A stretch of 64,000 nucleotides of DNA, from assembly GCA_904502025.1 (NCBI GenBank), contig CAJGDJ010000002.1:21697-85696 (forward strand), read 5' to 3'. Under the pieces are notes generated by a model that saw only the letters and a list, made by a program, of their open reading frames with translations, did not search any database and was not told where the DNA came from. Source of the DNA: an uncultured Muribaculaceae bacterium (GTDB lineage Bacteria; Bacteroidota; Bacteroidia; Bacteroidales; Muribaculaceae). Positions 1-8,378 of the stretch are shown here, piece after piece (the first letter of the stretch is position 1; each line of letters starts with the position of its first letter). Position numbers and translations under genes: made by a program.

Positions 1-1052
1 GAAACATCGAGCAACTTCTTTTTGTCGCCACGTTGAGGAATGATAAAATTCACATTAGGCATCTCCACCTCAGGCACAATTGGAACGATAACATCTTTAT
101 AATCTACAGAAAAACGCTTTGATATTTCACTCAAAGCGTATGCCAATAATTGAGCCTGCGACTCTTCAAGACGTCGTTTATATTGAAGCGTAACACTACT
201 TACTACAACTCCACGACGCACGTGCATATAGTTGATATACACGCTGTTATCATCATCTTCAAGTCCAAATACATCAATATCTTGAATCGTTTGACTCACA
301 ATCACACTTTTGGCATTATATCGCTCTATGAGTTGATATTTTTCTTTTATCACTTGTGCTTCTTCAAATCGCAACTCTATAGACAGTTGAGTCATCTCAT
401 CTCGAAGAAAACCCATAAGTTCCTGAGTCTCACCACGTAATATCTGTCTAACGCGATCAATGTAAGTCAAATACTCATCAACCGAAATCAATCCGGTGCA
501 ACAACCGAGGCAGCGTTTCATGTGATACTCAAGACATAATCGCCCCTTCCCTTTTTCAATATATTCGGGAGTAATAATGTGCCTGCAAGTGCGAATAGGA
601 TAAAGGTCATCTATCAGTCGAAGCACTGCACGTGCCACCGATTGATTTGTGTAGGGTCCATAATATTTCGACCCATCTTTTTTGTAATTATAAGTGAGAA
701 AAACTCGGGGATAATGTTCACCTGTAATGCAAATCCACGGATAGGACTTATCATCTTTTAGCAGAACATTATATCGAGGTTGATACTCTTTTATCAGAGA
801 GTTTTCGAGATTAAGTGCATCTTGCTCGGTTGGGACTACAATATAGTCCATATCATGAATGGCACGCACAAGCAAACGAGTACGCACTACCTCATGCTCT
901 CGATTAAAGTAAGAAGCAACTCTACGCTTTAGATTCTTTGCCTTTCCCACATAAATTACTTGACCCTCGGAATTAAAATAAATATATACACCGGGGGTAT
1001 CGGGAAGGACAGCAACCTTCTCTTGCAAATGAGAGGGTTTATTTTTCAACAT
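1..1052 (-). CDS. uvrC: UvrABC system protein C (partial, C-terminus off window)
   Basis: Excinuclease subunit that makes the dual incisions in nucleotide excision repair. About 350 N-terminal residues are inside the window and the frame stays open to base 1. An N-terminal GIY-YIG nuclease domain is visible near residues 15-60 (PGVYIYF, VIYVGKAKNLKRRV, SYF), followed by a cysteine-rich stretch (RLCLEYHMKRCLGCC) and a UVR-type helix pair (ELRFEEAQVIKEKY) near residue 210. The RNase H-like C-terminal half is cut off by the window edge. The ATG overlaps the apt stop codon by one base (TAATG), so translation is probably coupled and the gene is likely the last member of the ybeY-mnmG-apt-uvrC run. 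Identification is from family motifs and is firm. Confidence 0.95.
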   Translation of the reverse strand, partial: MLKNKPSHLQEKVAVLPDTPGVYIYFNSEGQVIYVGKAKNLKRRVASYFNREHEVVRTRLLVRAIHDMDYIVVPTEQDALNLENSLIKEYQPRYNVLLKDDKSYPWICITGEHYPRVFLTYNYKKDGSKYYGPYTNQSVARAVLRLIDDLYPIRTCRHIITPEYIEKGKGRLCLEYHMKRCLGCCTGLISVDEYLTYIDRVRQILRGETQELMGFLRDEMTQLSIELRFEEAQVIKEKYQLIERYNAKSVIVSQTIQDIDVFGLEDDDNSVYINYMHVRRGVVVSSVTLQYKRRLEESQAQLLAYALSEISKRFSVDYKDVIVPIVPEVEMPNVNFIIPQRGDKKKLLDV

Positions 1053-1570
1053 TAGTAGGTAATCAATGACGATACTTCTACATCTTCGGGGAGGGCTGCT
1101 CTGCCATTGAGAGCACTAATTTCAATAATAAAATTGACGTATATTTTTTGGGGATTCATACTTTTTATCAATTCTATTGCAGCCGCCATAGTGCCACCTG
1201 TTGCAAGAACATCATCATGAAGTACTACAACATCATCTTCAGTAATTGCATCTTTATGAATTTCAATAGTATCGACACCATACTCTTTTTCGTATGTAGC
1301 AGAAATCGTATCGGCAGGCAATTTTCCCGGCTTGCGTACGGGGACAAAACCGGCATCTAACTTAAATGCAAGAATAGAGCCGGCAATAAAACCTCGCGAT
1401 TCAATTCCCACTACCTTAGTAATTCCTTTATCTTTATACAGCTTGGCGAGGTCCCAACTAATAAGATGTAAGGCTCTTGGATCTTTGAACACAGTGGTCA
1501 AATCCTTAAAAACAACTCCCTTTTGAGGGAAGTCAATTATGTCGCGAACTTTTGATTTAACGTATTCCAT
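1052..1570 (-). CDS. apt: Adenine phosphoribosyltransferase
   Basis: Salvages adenine to AMP using PRPP in the cytoplasm. The 172-residue length is normal for Apt. The PRPP-binding loop is VVVLHDDVLATGGT near residues 115-129, and the substrate-side motif GIESRGFIAG lies near residue 55. The start ATG at 1570 follows a 65-bp gap after mnmG that holds the parS site. The stop overlaps the uvrC start. Nothing unusual is seen in the protein. Alternative type I phosphoribosyltransferases are unlikely given the ESRGF motif. Confidence 0.96.
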   Translation of the reverse strand: MEYVKSKVRDIIDFPQKGVVFKDLTTVFKDPRALHLISWDLAKLYKDKGITKVVGIESRGFIAGSILAFKLDAGFVPVRKPGKLPADTISATYEKEYGVDTIEIHKDAITEDDVVVLHDDVLATGGTMAAAIELIKSMNPQKIYVNFIIEISALNGRAALPEDVEVSSLITY

Positions 1571-1610
1571 TTATTTTAGTTTAAGTTACTGATTTTATAT
1601 TATTTACATT

Positions 1611-1626
1611 TGTTCCACGTGAAACA
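1611..1626. promoter_or_regulatory. parS centromere site
   Basis: The sequence TGTTCCACGTGAAACA matches the ParB-binding consensus TGTTNCACGTGAAACA at every position. It lies in the 65-bp gap between mnmG and apt. ParB/Spo0J loading sites of this type cluster around bacterial replication origins, so the site marks this segment as origin-proximal. No parA or parB gene is in the window. Confidence 0.9.
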
Positions 1627-1635
1627 TTTGGCGTT

Positions 1636-3513
1636 TTATCTACCCAATAACAATAATAAGATATTTATATCACTTGGCGAGATACCCGGTATGCGTGACG
1701 CTTGTGCCACTGTTTCTGGATTGATTTTTTCAAGTTTTTGCCGAGCTTCAGTCGAGAGTGATTTTATTTCAGAATAATTGATTTTTCCAGCAAGTTTTAC
1801 GCCCTCAAGACGTCGAATTTTGTCTGCTATCAATTGCTCTCGGTCGATATATCCTTGATATTTTATTAATATTTCAGCGGCTTCAATTATTTCGTCACGA
1901 CGGGATTGATCAATGGAGCTTAAATGCTCTTGCAATGCCTTTATGTGAGGAGCGAGCATCAAAATTGACAATTGAGGACGCAAAATCAAGTCGTATAATT
2001 TCACTCCTTGCTTTAACGGAGTAGTTCCTAATTTTTTCAACGCCGGATTTATCAATGCTGGCTTGATTGAAAATTCTCGAGCAAAATTAATCAAGGCATC
2101 TCGTTGAACTCGCTTCGATTGCATAAGCCCATATCGTTCTTGCGTTACCAACCCTATTTCATATCCTCTCGGGGTAAGACGCATATCAGCATCATCTTGG
2201 CGAAGAAGAATACGATACTCTGCACGCGAAGTAAACATGCGATAAGGTTCATCAACACCTTTTGTTACTAAGTCATCAATCAATACCCCTATATATGCCT
2301 CATCTCGAGCTAACACAAATGATGGTTTGCCATGTGCCGAAGCGTCAGCATTGATGCCGGCTATCAATCCTTGACCTGCAGCCTCCTCATATCCTGTTGT
2401 TCCATTTACTTGCCCTGCAAAATACAACCCTTTAATAAGTTTTGTTTCGAGGGTGTGATATAGCTGAGTTGGATCAAAGAAATCATACTCTATAGCATAG
2501 CCCGGACGATATATTTGCACATCGGCAAGTGCAGGAACAGTTTGCAACGCATTAATTTGAATATCTAACGGCAATGATGATGAAAAGCCATTTAGATAGA
2601 ACTCTTGAGTATCTTCTCCCTCGGGTTCAAGGAATAGTTGATGCTCTTGTTTATCGGCAAATGTTACAATCTTTGTTTCTATGCTGGGACAATAGCGGGG
2701 TCCGATACTTTGAATTTGACCATTGTAAAGAGGAGAATCAGGCAATCCGTTTCGCAATATTTCATGAGTTGCAGGATTGGTAAACACAGTGAAACAACTA
2801 CGCTGTTTCAATTCTCGGTTAATATTGGGGAGAAATGAAAATTGATGAAAGTCGTCCTCTCCTTCTTGAGGTGTTGTCAATTCCCACTTTACACTACGTC
2901 CATCAATGCGAACAGGTGTTCCGGTCTTCATTCTCTCAACAACAAATCCCATTTCACGCAATTGTTCTGTTATTCCATGCGATGCCGGTTCCGAAACACG
3001 ACCTCCCTGAAGCTGAACACGACCAATGTGCATCAATCCATTGAGAAATGTCCCGGCAGTAAGCACAACTGATTTTGCCTTAAAATCAACACCCAAAGCG
3101 GTGTGTACTCCTTTTATTTTCCCATCTTCTACAAGTAAACTTACAACCGAATCCTGCCACATTGAAAGATTTGGCGTGTTTTCAAGAATGCGACGCCACT
3201 CAGCACTAAACTTCATGCGGTCGCTCTGAGCACGCGGACTCCACATTGCCGGCCCTTTCGAGCGATTTAGCATGCGAAATTGAATTGCTGTGCGATCGGT
3301 TACAATACCCATTTGTCCGCCCAATGCGTCAATTTCTCTGACAATTTGCCCTTTAGCAATGCCTCCAACAGCAGGATTACAACTCATTTGAGCTATTTTG
3401 TTCATATCCATTGTAATGAGAAGCGTTGACGAACCTAAACGAGCGGAAGCAGATGCCGCCTCACAACCGGCATGACCGGCCCCTACAACAATTACATCAT
3501 ATTCAAACTTCAT
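1636..3513 (-). CDS. mnmG: tRNA uridine-5-carboxymethylaminomethyl modification enzyme MnmG (GidA)
   Basis: FAD-dependent enzyme that, with MnmE, builds the cmnm5 group on U34 of certain tRNAs. The 625-residue length is typical. The N-terminal dinucleotide-binding motif VVGAGHAGCEAA is at residues 10-21. The family signatures MSCNPAVGGIAKGQ (near 43), GRVSEPASHGITEQL (near 172) and AGQVNGTTGYEEAAGQG (near 368) are all intact. The helical C-terminal MnmE-binding region is complete and ends in GISPSDINILLLLLGR. The gene sits between ybeY and apt on the same strand. gidA is an origin neighbour in many bacteria, which fits the parS site just downstream of its stop. Confidence 0.97.
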   Translation of the reverse strand: MKFEYDVIVVGAGHAGCEAASASARLGSSTLLITMDMNKIAQMSCNPAVGGIAKGQIVREIDALGGQMGIVTDRTAIQFRMLNRSKGPAMWSPRAQSDRMKFSAEWRRILENTPNLSMWQDSVVSLLVEDGKIKGVHTALGVDFKAKSVVLTAGTFLNGLMHIGRVQLQGGRVSEPASHGITEQLREMGFVVERMKTGTPVRIDGRSVKWELTTPQEGEDDFHQFSFLPNINRELKQRSCFTVFTNPATHEILRNGLPDSPLYNGQIQSIGPRYCPSIETKIVTFADKQEHQLFLEPEGEDTQEFYLNGFSSSLPLDIQINALQTVPALADVQIYRPGYAIEYDFFDPTQLYHTLETKLIKGLYFAGQVNGTTGYEEAAGQGLIAGINADASAHGKPSFVLARDEAYIGVLIDDLVTKGVDEPYRMFTSRAEYRILLRQDDADMRLTPRGYEIGLVTQERYGLMQSKRVQRDALINFAREFSIKPALINPALKKLGTTPLKQGVKLYDLILRPQLSILMLAPHIKALQEHLSSIDQSRRDEIIEAAEILIKYQGYIDREQLIADKIRRLEGVKLAGKINYSEIKSLSTEARQKLEKINPETVAQASRIPGISPSDINILLLLLGR

Positions 3514-3532
3514 ATTGCGATAGAATTTAGTT

Positions 3533-3967
3533 TCAATTCATGGCTCCAAGCAATTCAAGAGCCTTATTTTCAAAGCGTTCCATTATTTCGCGTTCTCCCT
3601 CTCCTTTATCATCAATGCCACACAAGTGAAGCACACCATGAATAATAACACGGTGTAATTCAGAGTCATAACTTACTCCCAACATGTCAGAGTTACTTAA
3701 TACCGTATCGAGAGAAATAAACATATCTCCGCTTATAAGTTTTCCACGAGAATAATCAAATGTGATAATATCAGTATAATAATCATGTTGCAAAAATTGA
3801 CGATTAACCTCTATTATTTTTTCATCGTTGCAAAAAATATACGTAAGAGTTCCCACTATCTTATTATGGGATTTTGCTACCTCAACAATCCAATTAGATA
3901 TTTTTTCAAAATCAACAGATGGCAACTCAACCCCATCACAAAGTATTTGAATTTTATCAATCGTCAT
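3533..3967 (-). CDS. ybeY: Endoribonuclease YbeY (rRNA maturation factor)
   Basis: Single-strand endoribonuclease used in 16S rRNA 3' processing and ribosome quality control. It has 144 residues. The metal-binding motif reads HGVLHLCGIDD (residues 110-120): the first two histidines of the usual H-x3-H-x5-H triad are present, but the third ligand is aspartate. I believe this D is common in Bacteroidota YbeY, but that is from memory. The upstream strand TDIITFDY also matches the family. It is probably the first gene of the minus operon, with a promoter (-7 TACATTTG at 3988-3995) about 20 bases before the ATG. Confidence 0.92.
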   Translation of the reverse strand: MTIDKIQILCDGVELPSVDFEKISNWIVEVAKSHNKIVGTLTYIFCNDEKIIEVNRQFLQHDYYTDIITFDYSRGKLISGDMFISLDTVLSNSDMLGVSYDSELHRVIIHGVLHLCGIDDKGEGEREIMERFENKALELLGAMN

Positions 3968-3987
3968 TTCAAAAAGTTTTTAATCTA

Positions 3988-4018
3988 CAAATGTAACAAT
4001 TTTTATTGTGCGATACAA
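3988..4018 (-). promoter_or_regulatory. Bacteroidota promoter for ybeY-mnmG-apt-uvrC
   Basis: On the minus strand a -7 box TACATTTG (3988-3995) is preceded by TTG (4016-4018) at 20-base spacing, close to the phylum consensus TTTG-N17..21-TAnnTTTG. The predicted transcription start near 3982 gives a leader of about 15 nt. Confidence 0.65.
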
Positions 4019-4370
4019 TAGTAATTTTAATGTCCCACTTTGAAAAATTATCTTGTGTTCAGGTTAGTGTTGTCATTTTGACCAATATTCGCACTTTTGT
4101 CGCATTTTTATTTTTTCTGACAAAAATTCAAAATCCCCCAAAAAACACCTACAGTGCTGATTACTTGTTAAATACACTTAAACAACTCTCGCGAGAATTA
4201 AATATTTATATTTATCCCTACCCTTTACCGCAAATCTTAAACTTAAAATAGTCTTTCTTCACACTAATAATTGCACTATAACCAGCACCCATTTTGAGCT
4301 GTTGAAATCTTTTTGAATTTTCTTGCATATCCCAGGAAAAATTGCGAATATTGCAAATTATATTTTTTGC
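3996..4370. other. Intergenic region with no gene recognised
   Basis: Between divergent ybeY and the membrane protein gene. Apart from the ybeY promoter I see no conserved coding sequence or strong hairpin. An open frame at 4006-4251 lacks family features and starts on top of the opposite promoter. Confidence 0.5.
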
Positions 4371-4862
4371 ATGAATTTATTAACATATATCTCAGCCATA
4401 ACGTATCTCTTATTCACTATCGCCTCGATAAAAAAGATAAAACGAGTTCCCGATAATTTAAGTGATACCTATTATATATGGCAAAAACCCAAATATACGT
4501 TTTCATTTATGTTGGCAACTATATCTCTTTCAATGTTGCCTAAATGGATTTATTTTGCTGAAAAATATGATTGCGAATATCTGATGTATGTAGCAGGTAT
4601 TGGTATGACCATAGTGTGCTTAATTCCCGACTATAAAACCAATCTATGGAAGTTCGTTACACATATCGTAAGTGCCTATACGACCGGGTTCGCTGCCGCA
4701 GTATTTATCTTAATTATTTCCGGAATAGAAATACTCCTCACAACATTAGCTATTGCACTCATTTTATACCTTATATTTGATAAAAACAAGAAATCAACAT
4801 TTGAATTTTGGCTTGAATTTATTGTCTTATCTGCACTATTCGTCACGTTTATTACGAATTAA
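4371..4862 (+). CDS. Multi-pass membrane protein of unknown function
   Basis: About 163 residues from the ATG at 4371. The frame is open upstream to a TTG at 4323, but the ATG start puts the first hydrophobic segment at the N-terminus as expected. Roughly five hydrophobic segments can be read: LLTYISAITYLLFTIA, TFSFMLATISLSMLPKW, YLMYVAGIGMTIVCLI, FAAAVFILIISGIEILL with LALILYLIF, and FIVLSALFVTFI. No catalytic motif is apparent and I do not recognise the family. It ends 35 bp before an AlkD-like gene on the same strand, so the two may be co-transcribed. Confidence 0.6.
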   Translation: MNLLTYISAITYLLFTIASIKKIKRVPDNLSDTYYIWQKPKYTFSFMLATISLSMLPKWIYFAEKYDCEYLMYVAGIGMTIVCLIPDYKTNLWKFVTHIVSAYTTGFAAAVFILIISGIEILLTTLAIALILYLIFDKNKKSTFEFWLEFIVLSALFVTFITN

Positions 4863-4897
4863 GTTGTTTTCATCAAATCACTCCCTACGCACTGATT

Positions 4898-5602
4898 ATG
4901 ATAACAATATGGCAAAATGAATTACGAAATGCGGCAAATCCCAACAAGATTGCTGTTTTCATGTCGTTTTTCAAAACAGGAAAAGGCGAATATGGCGAAG
5001 GAGATAAATTTATAGGATTACCAGTTCCAAAAAATCGCAACATTGCAAAGAAATATTACCAGCTTGATTTTGAATTAATCGACCAAATGCTTCAACATGA
5101 AATTCATGAATTTAGACTATCAGGATTTTTGGCATTGGTTGAAAAATTCAAAAAAAAGAAAGATTCTAAATCTCAAAAATGCATCGTGGATTTCTATGTT
5201 ACACGTGGAACGCGTGCAAATAATTGGGACTTAGTTGATCTTTCAGCCCCCTATATATTAGGAACGTATCTCCTATCCCACCCCAACTCTGAACTTCTTG
5301 ATGAATTAAGCTTTAGCGATAATCTATGGCTCCAACGCATAGCAATAGTTTCTACCCTTTCCTTAGTAAGAAAAAATAAATTTGACGAAACCCTACGACT
5401 TGCAAAACGATATCTATCGCACCCCCACCCTCTCATTCACAAAGCTACCGGCTGGCTACTTCGAGAGATTGGGAAAAAGGATGAAGTTGTTTTACTAGAT
5501 TTTCTTGATAAATATGCCACAAATATGCCACGCACATCCCTTCGTTATGCAATAGAACGACTCAGCCCCCAACTGAGACAAAGCATTATGCTAAGAAAAT
5601 AG
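4898..5602 (+). CDS. DNA alkylation repair protein (AlkD-like HEAT-repeat family)
   Basis: 234 residues with the pattern of the DNA_alkylation_repair family: an all-helical HEAT-like fold that in AlkD excises N3- and N7-alkylpurines. The diagnostic stretch is RGTRANNWDLVDLSAPYILG (near residues 105-124), holding the conserved NWDLVD with the Trp and Asp used in AlkD catalysis. FIGLPVPKNRNIAKKY near residue 40 and the C-terminal KATGWLLREIGKKD repeat also fit. ATG at 4898. No partner repair gene is adjacent. Family assignment is firm; actual substrate range is not shown by sequence. Confidence 0.88.
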   Translation: MITIWQNELRNAANPNKIAVFMSFFKTGKGEYGEGDKFIGLPVPKNRNIAKKYYQLDFELIDQMLQHEIHEFRLSGFLALVEKFKKKKDSKSQKCIVDFYVTRGTRANNWDLVDLSAPYILGTYLLSHPNSELLDELSFSDNLWLQRIAIVSTLSLVRKNKFDETLRLAKRYLSHPHPLIHKATGWLLREIGKKDEVVLLDFLDKYATNMPRTSLRYAIERLSPQLRQSIMLRK

Positions 5603-5624
5603 CATATATTTAAGAAATTCTGTG

Positions 5625-5632
5625 TAAATTTG
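5625..5632 (+). promoter_or_regulatory. Promoter -7 box for the O-acetylhomoserine sulfhydrylase gene
   Basis: TAAATTTG matches the Bacteroidota -7 consensus TAnnTTTG, 38 bp before the ATG at 5671. No clear -33 TTTG is seen. Confidence 0.5.
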
Positions 5633-5670
5633 CATAAAATAAACAACAAACAATCATATTATAATTAGCA

Positions 5671-6951
5671 ATGGCACAGAAATTCAACCCCGAAACACTA
5701 TGCGTTCAAGCCGGGTGGACTCCTAAAAAAGGTGAGCCTCGAGTGCTCCCCATCTATCAAAGCACAACATTCAAATATGATACTAGCGAGCAAATGGCAC
5801 GCCTTTTCGATCTTGAAGATAGCGGCTATTTCTACACTCGCCTACAAAACCCCACTAACGATGCAGTTGCAGCTAAAATAGCAGCTCTTGAAGGTGGTGT
5901 TGCAGCCATGCTCACTTCAAGCGGTCAAGCCGCAAATTTCTACGCAATTTTCAATATTTGTGAAGCCGGTGACCACTTCATCAGCTCATCGGCAATTTAT
6001 GGTGGCACATTCAACCTTTTTAGTGTTACACTAAAAAAACTTGGCATTGATGTTACATTCATCAATCCAGATGCCACTGAGGAGGAAATAGAAGCTGCCA
6101 TTCGCCCTAACACCAAAGCATTATTTGGCGAAACAGTATCTAATCCATCTCTCGACGTGCTTGATATTGAAAAATTTGCACGTGTAGCACACCGCAATGG
6201 AATGCCACTGATTATTGATAACACCTTCCCTACCCCAATCAACTGTCGCCCATTTGAATGGGGTGCAGACATTGTGGTACACTCTACAACTAAATACATG
6301 GACGGACATGCTACAAGCGTTGGTGGCGTAATAGTTGATAGTGGTAATTTTGATTGGGACGCTCATGCCGAAAAATATCCTGGATTATGCACCCCCGATG
6401 AGTCATACCACGGACTAACATACACTAAAGCTTTTGGCAAAATGGCATTCATTACCAAAGCTACAGCACAGTTAATGCGTGATTTAGGCAGTATTCAATC
6501 TCCTCAGAACGCGTTCTTGCTAAACATTGGTCTTGAAACTCTTCACTTGCGTATGCCCCGCCACTGCGAAAACGCCTTGAAAGTTGCTCAATATCTACAA
6601 AACGACCCTCGTGTTGCATGGGTAAACTATTGCGATCTTCCCGGCAATAAATATTATGATTTAGCAAAAAAATACATGCCCAATGGCTCTTGTGGTGTTA
6701 TTTCATTCGGACTTAAAGGTGGACGAGAAGAATCAATCAAATTCATGGATTCACTCAAATTTGTAGCCATCGTAACACACGTTGCCGATGCACGTACATG
6801 TGTGCTACACCCTGCAAGCCACACTCATCGTCAATTGAGTGATGAACAATTAATCGAAGCCGGTGTTCGCCCCGACTTAATTCGTCTTTCAGTTGGTATT
6901 GAGAACGTCAACGACATAATCGACGACATCAAACAAGCCCTCGACGCTTAA
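5671..6951 (+). CDS. O-acetylhomoserine sulfhydrylase / aminocarboxypropyltransferase
   Basis: PLP enzyme of the Cys/Met metabolism family that makes homocysteine from O-acetylhomoserine and sulfide. It has 426 residues, the length typical of OAH sulfhydrylases and longer than cystathionine gamma-synthases (about 380). The PLP lysine lies in VVHSTTKYMDGHATSVGG (K near residue 208). YTRLQNPTNDAVAAKIAALEGG near residue 52, IDNTFPTP near 183, and RLSVGIENVNDIIDDI at the C-terminus are family signatures. It stands alone with its own promoter. metY is a likely symbol but cannot be separated from cysD-type names by sequence alone. Confidence 0.93.
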   Translation: MAQKFNPETLCVQAGWTPKKGEPRVLPIYQSTTFKYDTSEQMARLFDLEDSGYFYTRLQNPTNDAVAAKIAALEGGVAAMLTSSGQAANFYAIFNICEAGDHFISSSAIYGGTFNLFSVTLKKLGIDVTFINPDATEEEIEAAIRPNTKALFGETVSNPSLDVLDIEKFARVAHRNGMPLIIDNTFPTPINCRPFEWGADIVVHSTTKYMDGHATSVGGVIVDSGNFDWDAHAEKYPGLCTPDESYHGLTYTKAFGKMAFITKATAQLMRDLGSIQSPQNAFLLNIGLETLHLRMPRHCENALKVAQYLQNDPRVAWVNYCDLPGNKYYDLAKKYMPNGSCGVISFGLKGGREESIKFMDSLKFVAIVTHVADARTCVLHPASHTHRQLSDEQLIEAGVRPDLIRLSVGIENVNDIIDDIKQALDA

Positions 6952-6992
6952 TTGTTTGGGGAAATAAATGCCAATAATATAGCAGTTGGAGA

Positions 6993-7192
6993 GGATGTGT
7001 CAAAATTAGATAAAGCAAATTTGCCACTTACATTTTGTTACATCTTCAAATAATAACGGCCGTTTTTAAGTGTGCAACATTGAGGTTATTCCCTTAGTTT
7101 AGCTTAAAAACGGCATTTCTTATGATATAAGATTACTTTTAACTTACACTTTGAAGTATGTTTTCAGCTAATTGAATTTTGACACACACCCC
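6993..7192. mobile_element. MITE-like element or IS remnant with terminal inverted repeats
   Basis: The 12-mer TGTGTCAAAATT at 6996-7007 recurs inverted at 7175-7186. Nested inside is a second perfect 12-bp inverted repeat, GCCGTTTTTAAG (7059-7070) and CTTAAAAACGGC (7103-7114). The whole is about 195 bp without an open frame, the build of a non-autonomous miniature element. The outer repeat ends with ACACACCCCTTTTAAT, and a near copy of that end lies at 43252-43272. No target duplication was identified. The inner hairpin could also serve as a terminator for the sulfhydrylase gene. Confidence 0.55.
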
Positions 7193-7378
7193 TTTTAATT
7201 TGTTTTTTGGAGGTCTACTGCTTATTATTACCTATATTTAAGTCATTTATATCTTCATAATACCACCTCTAGCCATTTAAATAGAAGGAGAGAACCAGAC
7301 GATGGGCTACCTGATTTTGATTAACATATTTTAAGGAGCACTAGGGCGATAATATTTTTTTAATTAACTCGAATAGTG

Positions 7379-7386
7379 TACTTTTG
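7379..7386 (+). promoter_or_regulatory. Promoter -7 box for the plus-strand glycosyltransferase pair
   Basis: TACTTTTG matches TAnnTTTG, with a T-rich stretch (7354-7361) upstream at about the right distance for a weak -33. Transcription from near 7392 leaves room only for the start codons at 7401 (TTG) or 7419 (GTG). Confidence 0.55.
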
Positions 7387-7400
7387 CGAATAATTATTAC

Positions 7401-8378
7401 TTGTGTAAGAGATATTTTGTGTATAAGGTATCGGTTGTAATTCCTGTTTTTAACGCAGGAGAATATATAGAGTGTTGTGCTCGTTCGCTTTTCGAGCAGA
7501 CATTAGATAGTATAGAGTATATTTTTGTCAATGATTGCTCTACAGATAATAGTATGGATGTTCTACATAAGGTATTAGGGGAATATCCTCAAAGAAAAGA
7601 ACACGTTATTGTTGTTAATCATACTACTAATACAGGACAAAGTGGTGCAAGAAAGGATGGAATGAATATCGCTTCAGGGGAATACATTATTCATTGTGAT
7701 GCTGATGATTGGGTGGACCTTGAGATGTATGAATGTATGTATAATAAAGCGGTAACAGATAATGTTGAGGCAGTCTGCTGTGATATTGTTTTAGAACGTA
7801 AGAACTCTTCTAAGGTTTTAAGATACAACACTCGTTATGAGGATCACGAGTTGATGTACGGATGTGTAGTTCCGATATCTGTTGAATACTTTTCTATGTG
7901 TAACCGTTTGGTTTCGCGTAACGTTTTCGAAAGATATACAATACAACCCTTCGAGGGTGTTAATATGTGGGATGACGTTGGGCTTTCTGTTCGAGTGAGA
8001 TATTACGTTAATAGTACATCTGTTATAAACAAGGCTTTTTATCATTATAATCGTAAAAATTCAATATCTACAACAAAGCGGCCTTTATTGGATAGAGTGA
8101 GAGAGCAGTCCTTATGTATTAATTGCATAGAAGATTTTTTTAAGAAAGAGCATTCTTGGGATAAGTATCGTTATTTTATATCTAACTTGAAAGTTCTTGC
8201 TAAACGGGAATTGTTTTTTTATGATGCAGACCTATGGATAAACATCTTCAAGGAATCGAGAGAAGACTTGTGGAAACTGCGAAAGAGTTATAGCGTTATA
8301 AAATTATTTAGGTACTATGTCTTAAGCTATGGTGGAAATTTTGGTAAATTAATATGGAAAATCTGTTGGAAACGGTAA
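7401..8378 (+). CDS. Glycosyltransferase family 2
   Basis: 325 residues from a TTG at 7401, or 319 from the GTG at 7419; no ATG precedes the conserved N-terminal strand VSVVIPVFNAGEYIECCARS. GT-A fold motifs are present: FVNDCSTDNS (nucleotide binding), GARKDGMNIASGEYIIHCDADDW (DxDD metal site near residue 97). It should transfer a sugar from a nucleotide donor in cytoplasmic glycan assembly, such as O-antigen, capsule or a lipid-linked glycan. It overlaps the next GT2 gene by 25 bases. Low GC content and GTG/TTG start suggest an acquired glycan locus. Donor and acceptor are unknown. Confidence 0.88.
   Translation: MCKRYFVYKVSVVIPVFNAGEYIECCARSLFEQTLDSIEYIFVNDCSTDNSMDVLHKVLGEYPQRKEHVIVVNHTTNTGQSGARKDGMNIASGEYIIHCDADDWVDLEMYECMYNKAVTDNVEAVCCDIVLERKNSSKVLRYNTRYEDHELMYGCVVPISVEYFSMCNRLVSRNVFERYTIQPFEGVNMWDDVGLSVRVRYYVNSTSVINKAFYHYNRKNSISTTKRPLLDRVREQSLCINCIEDFFKKEHSWDKYRYFISNLKVLAKRELFFYDADLWINIFKESREDLWKLRKSYSVIKLFRYYVLSYGGNFGKLIWKICWKR

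Noticed and set aside
150..440. Plus-strand open frames opposite uvrC
   Set aside because: They run antisense to a clear UvrC coding sequence and show no protein-like pattern.
4006..4251. Open frame of 81 residues upstream of the membrane protein gene
   Set aside because: No family features, low-complexity translation, and it begins on the ybeY promoter of the other strand.
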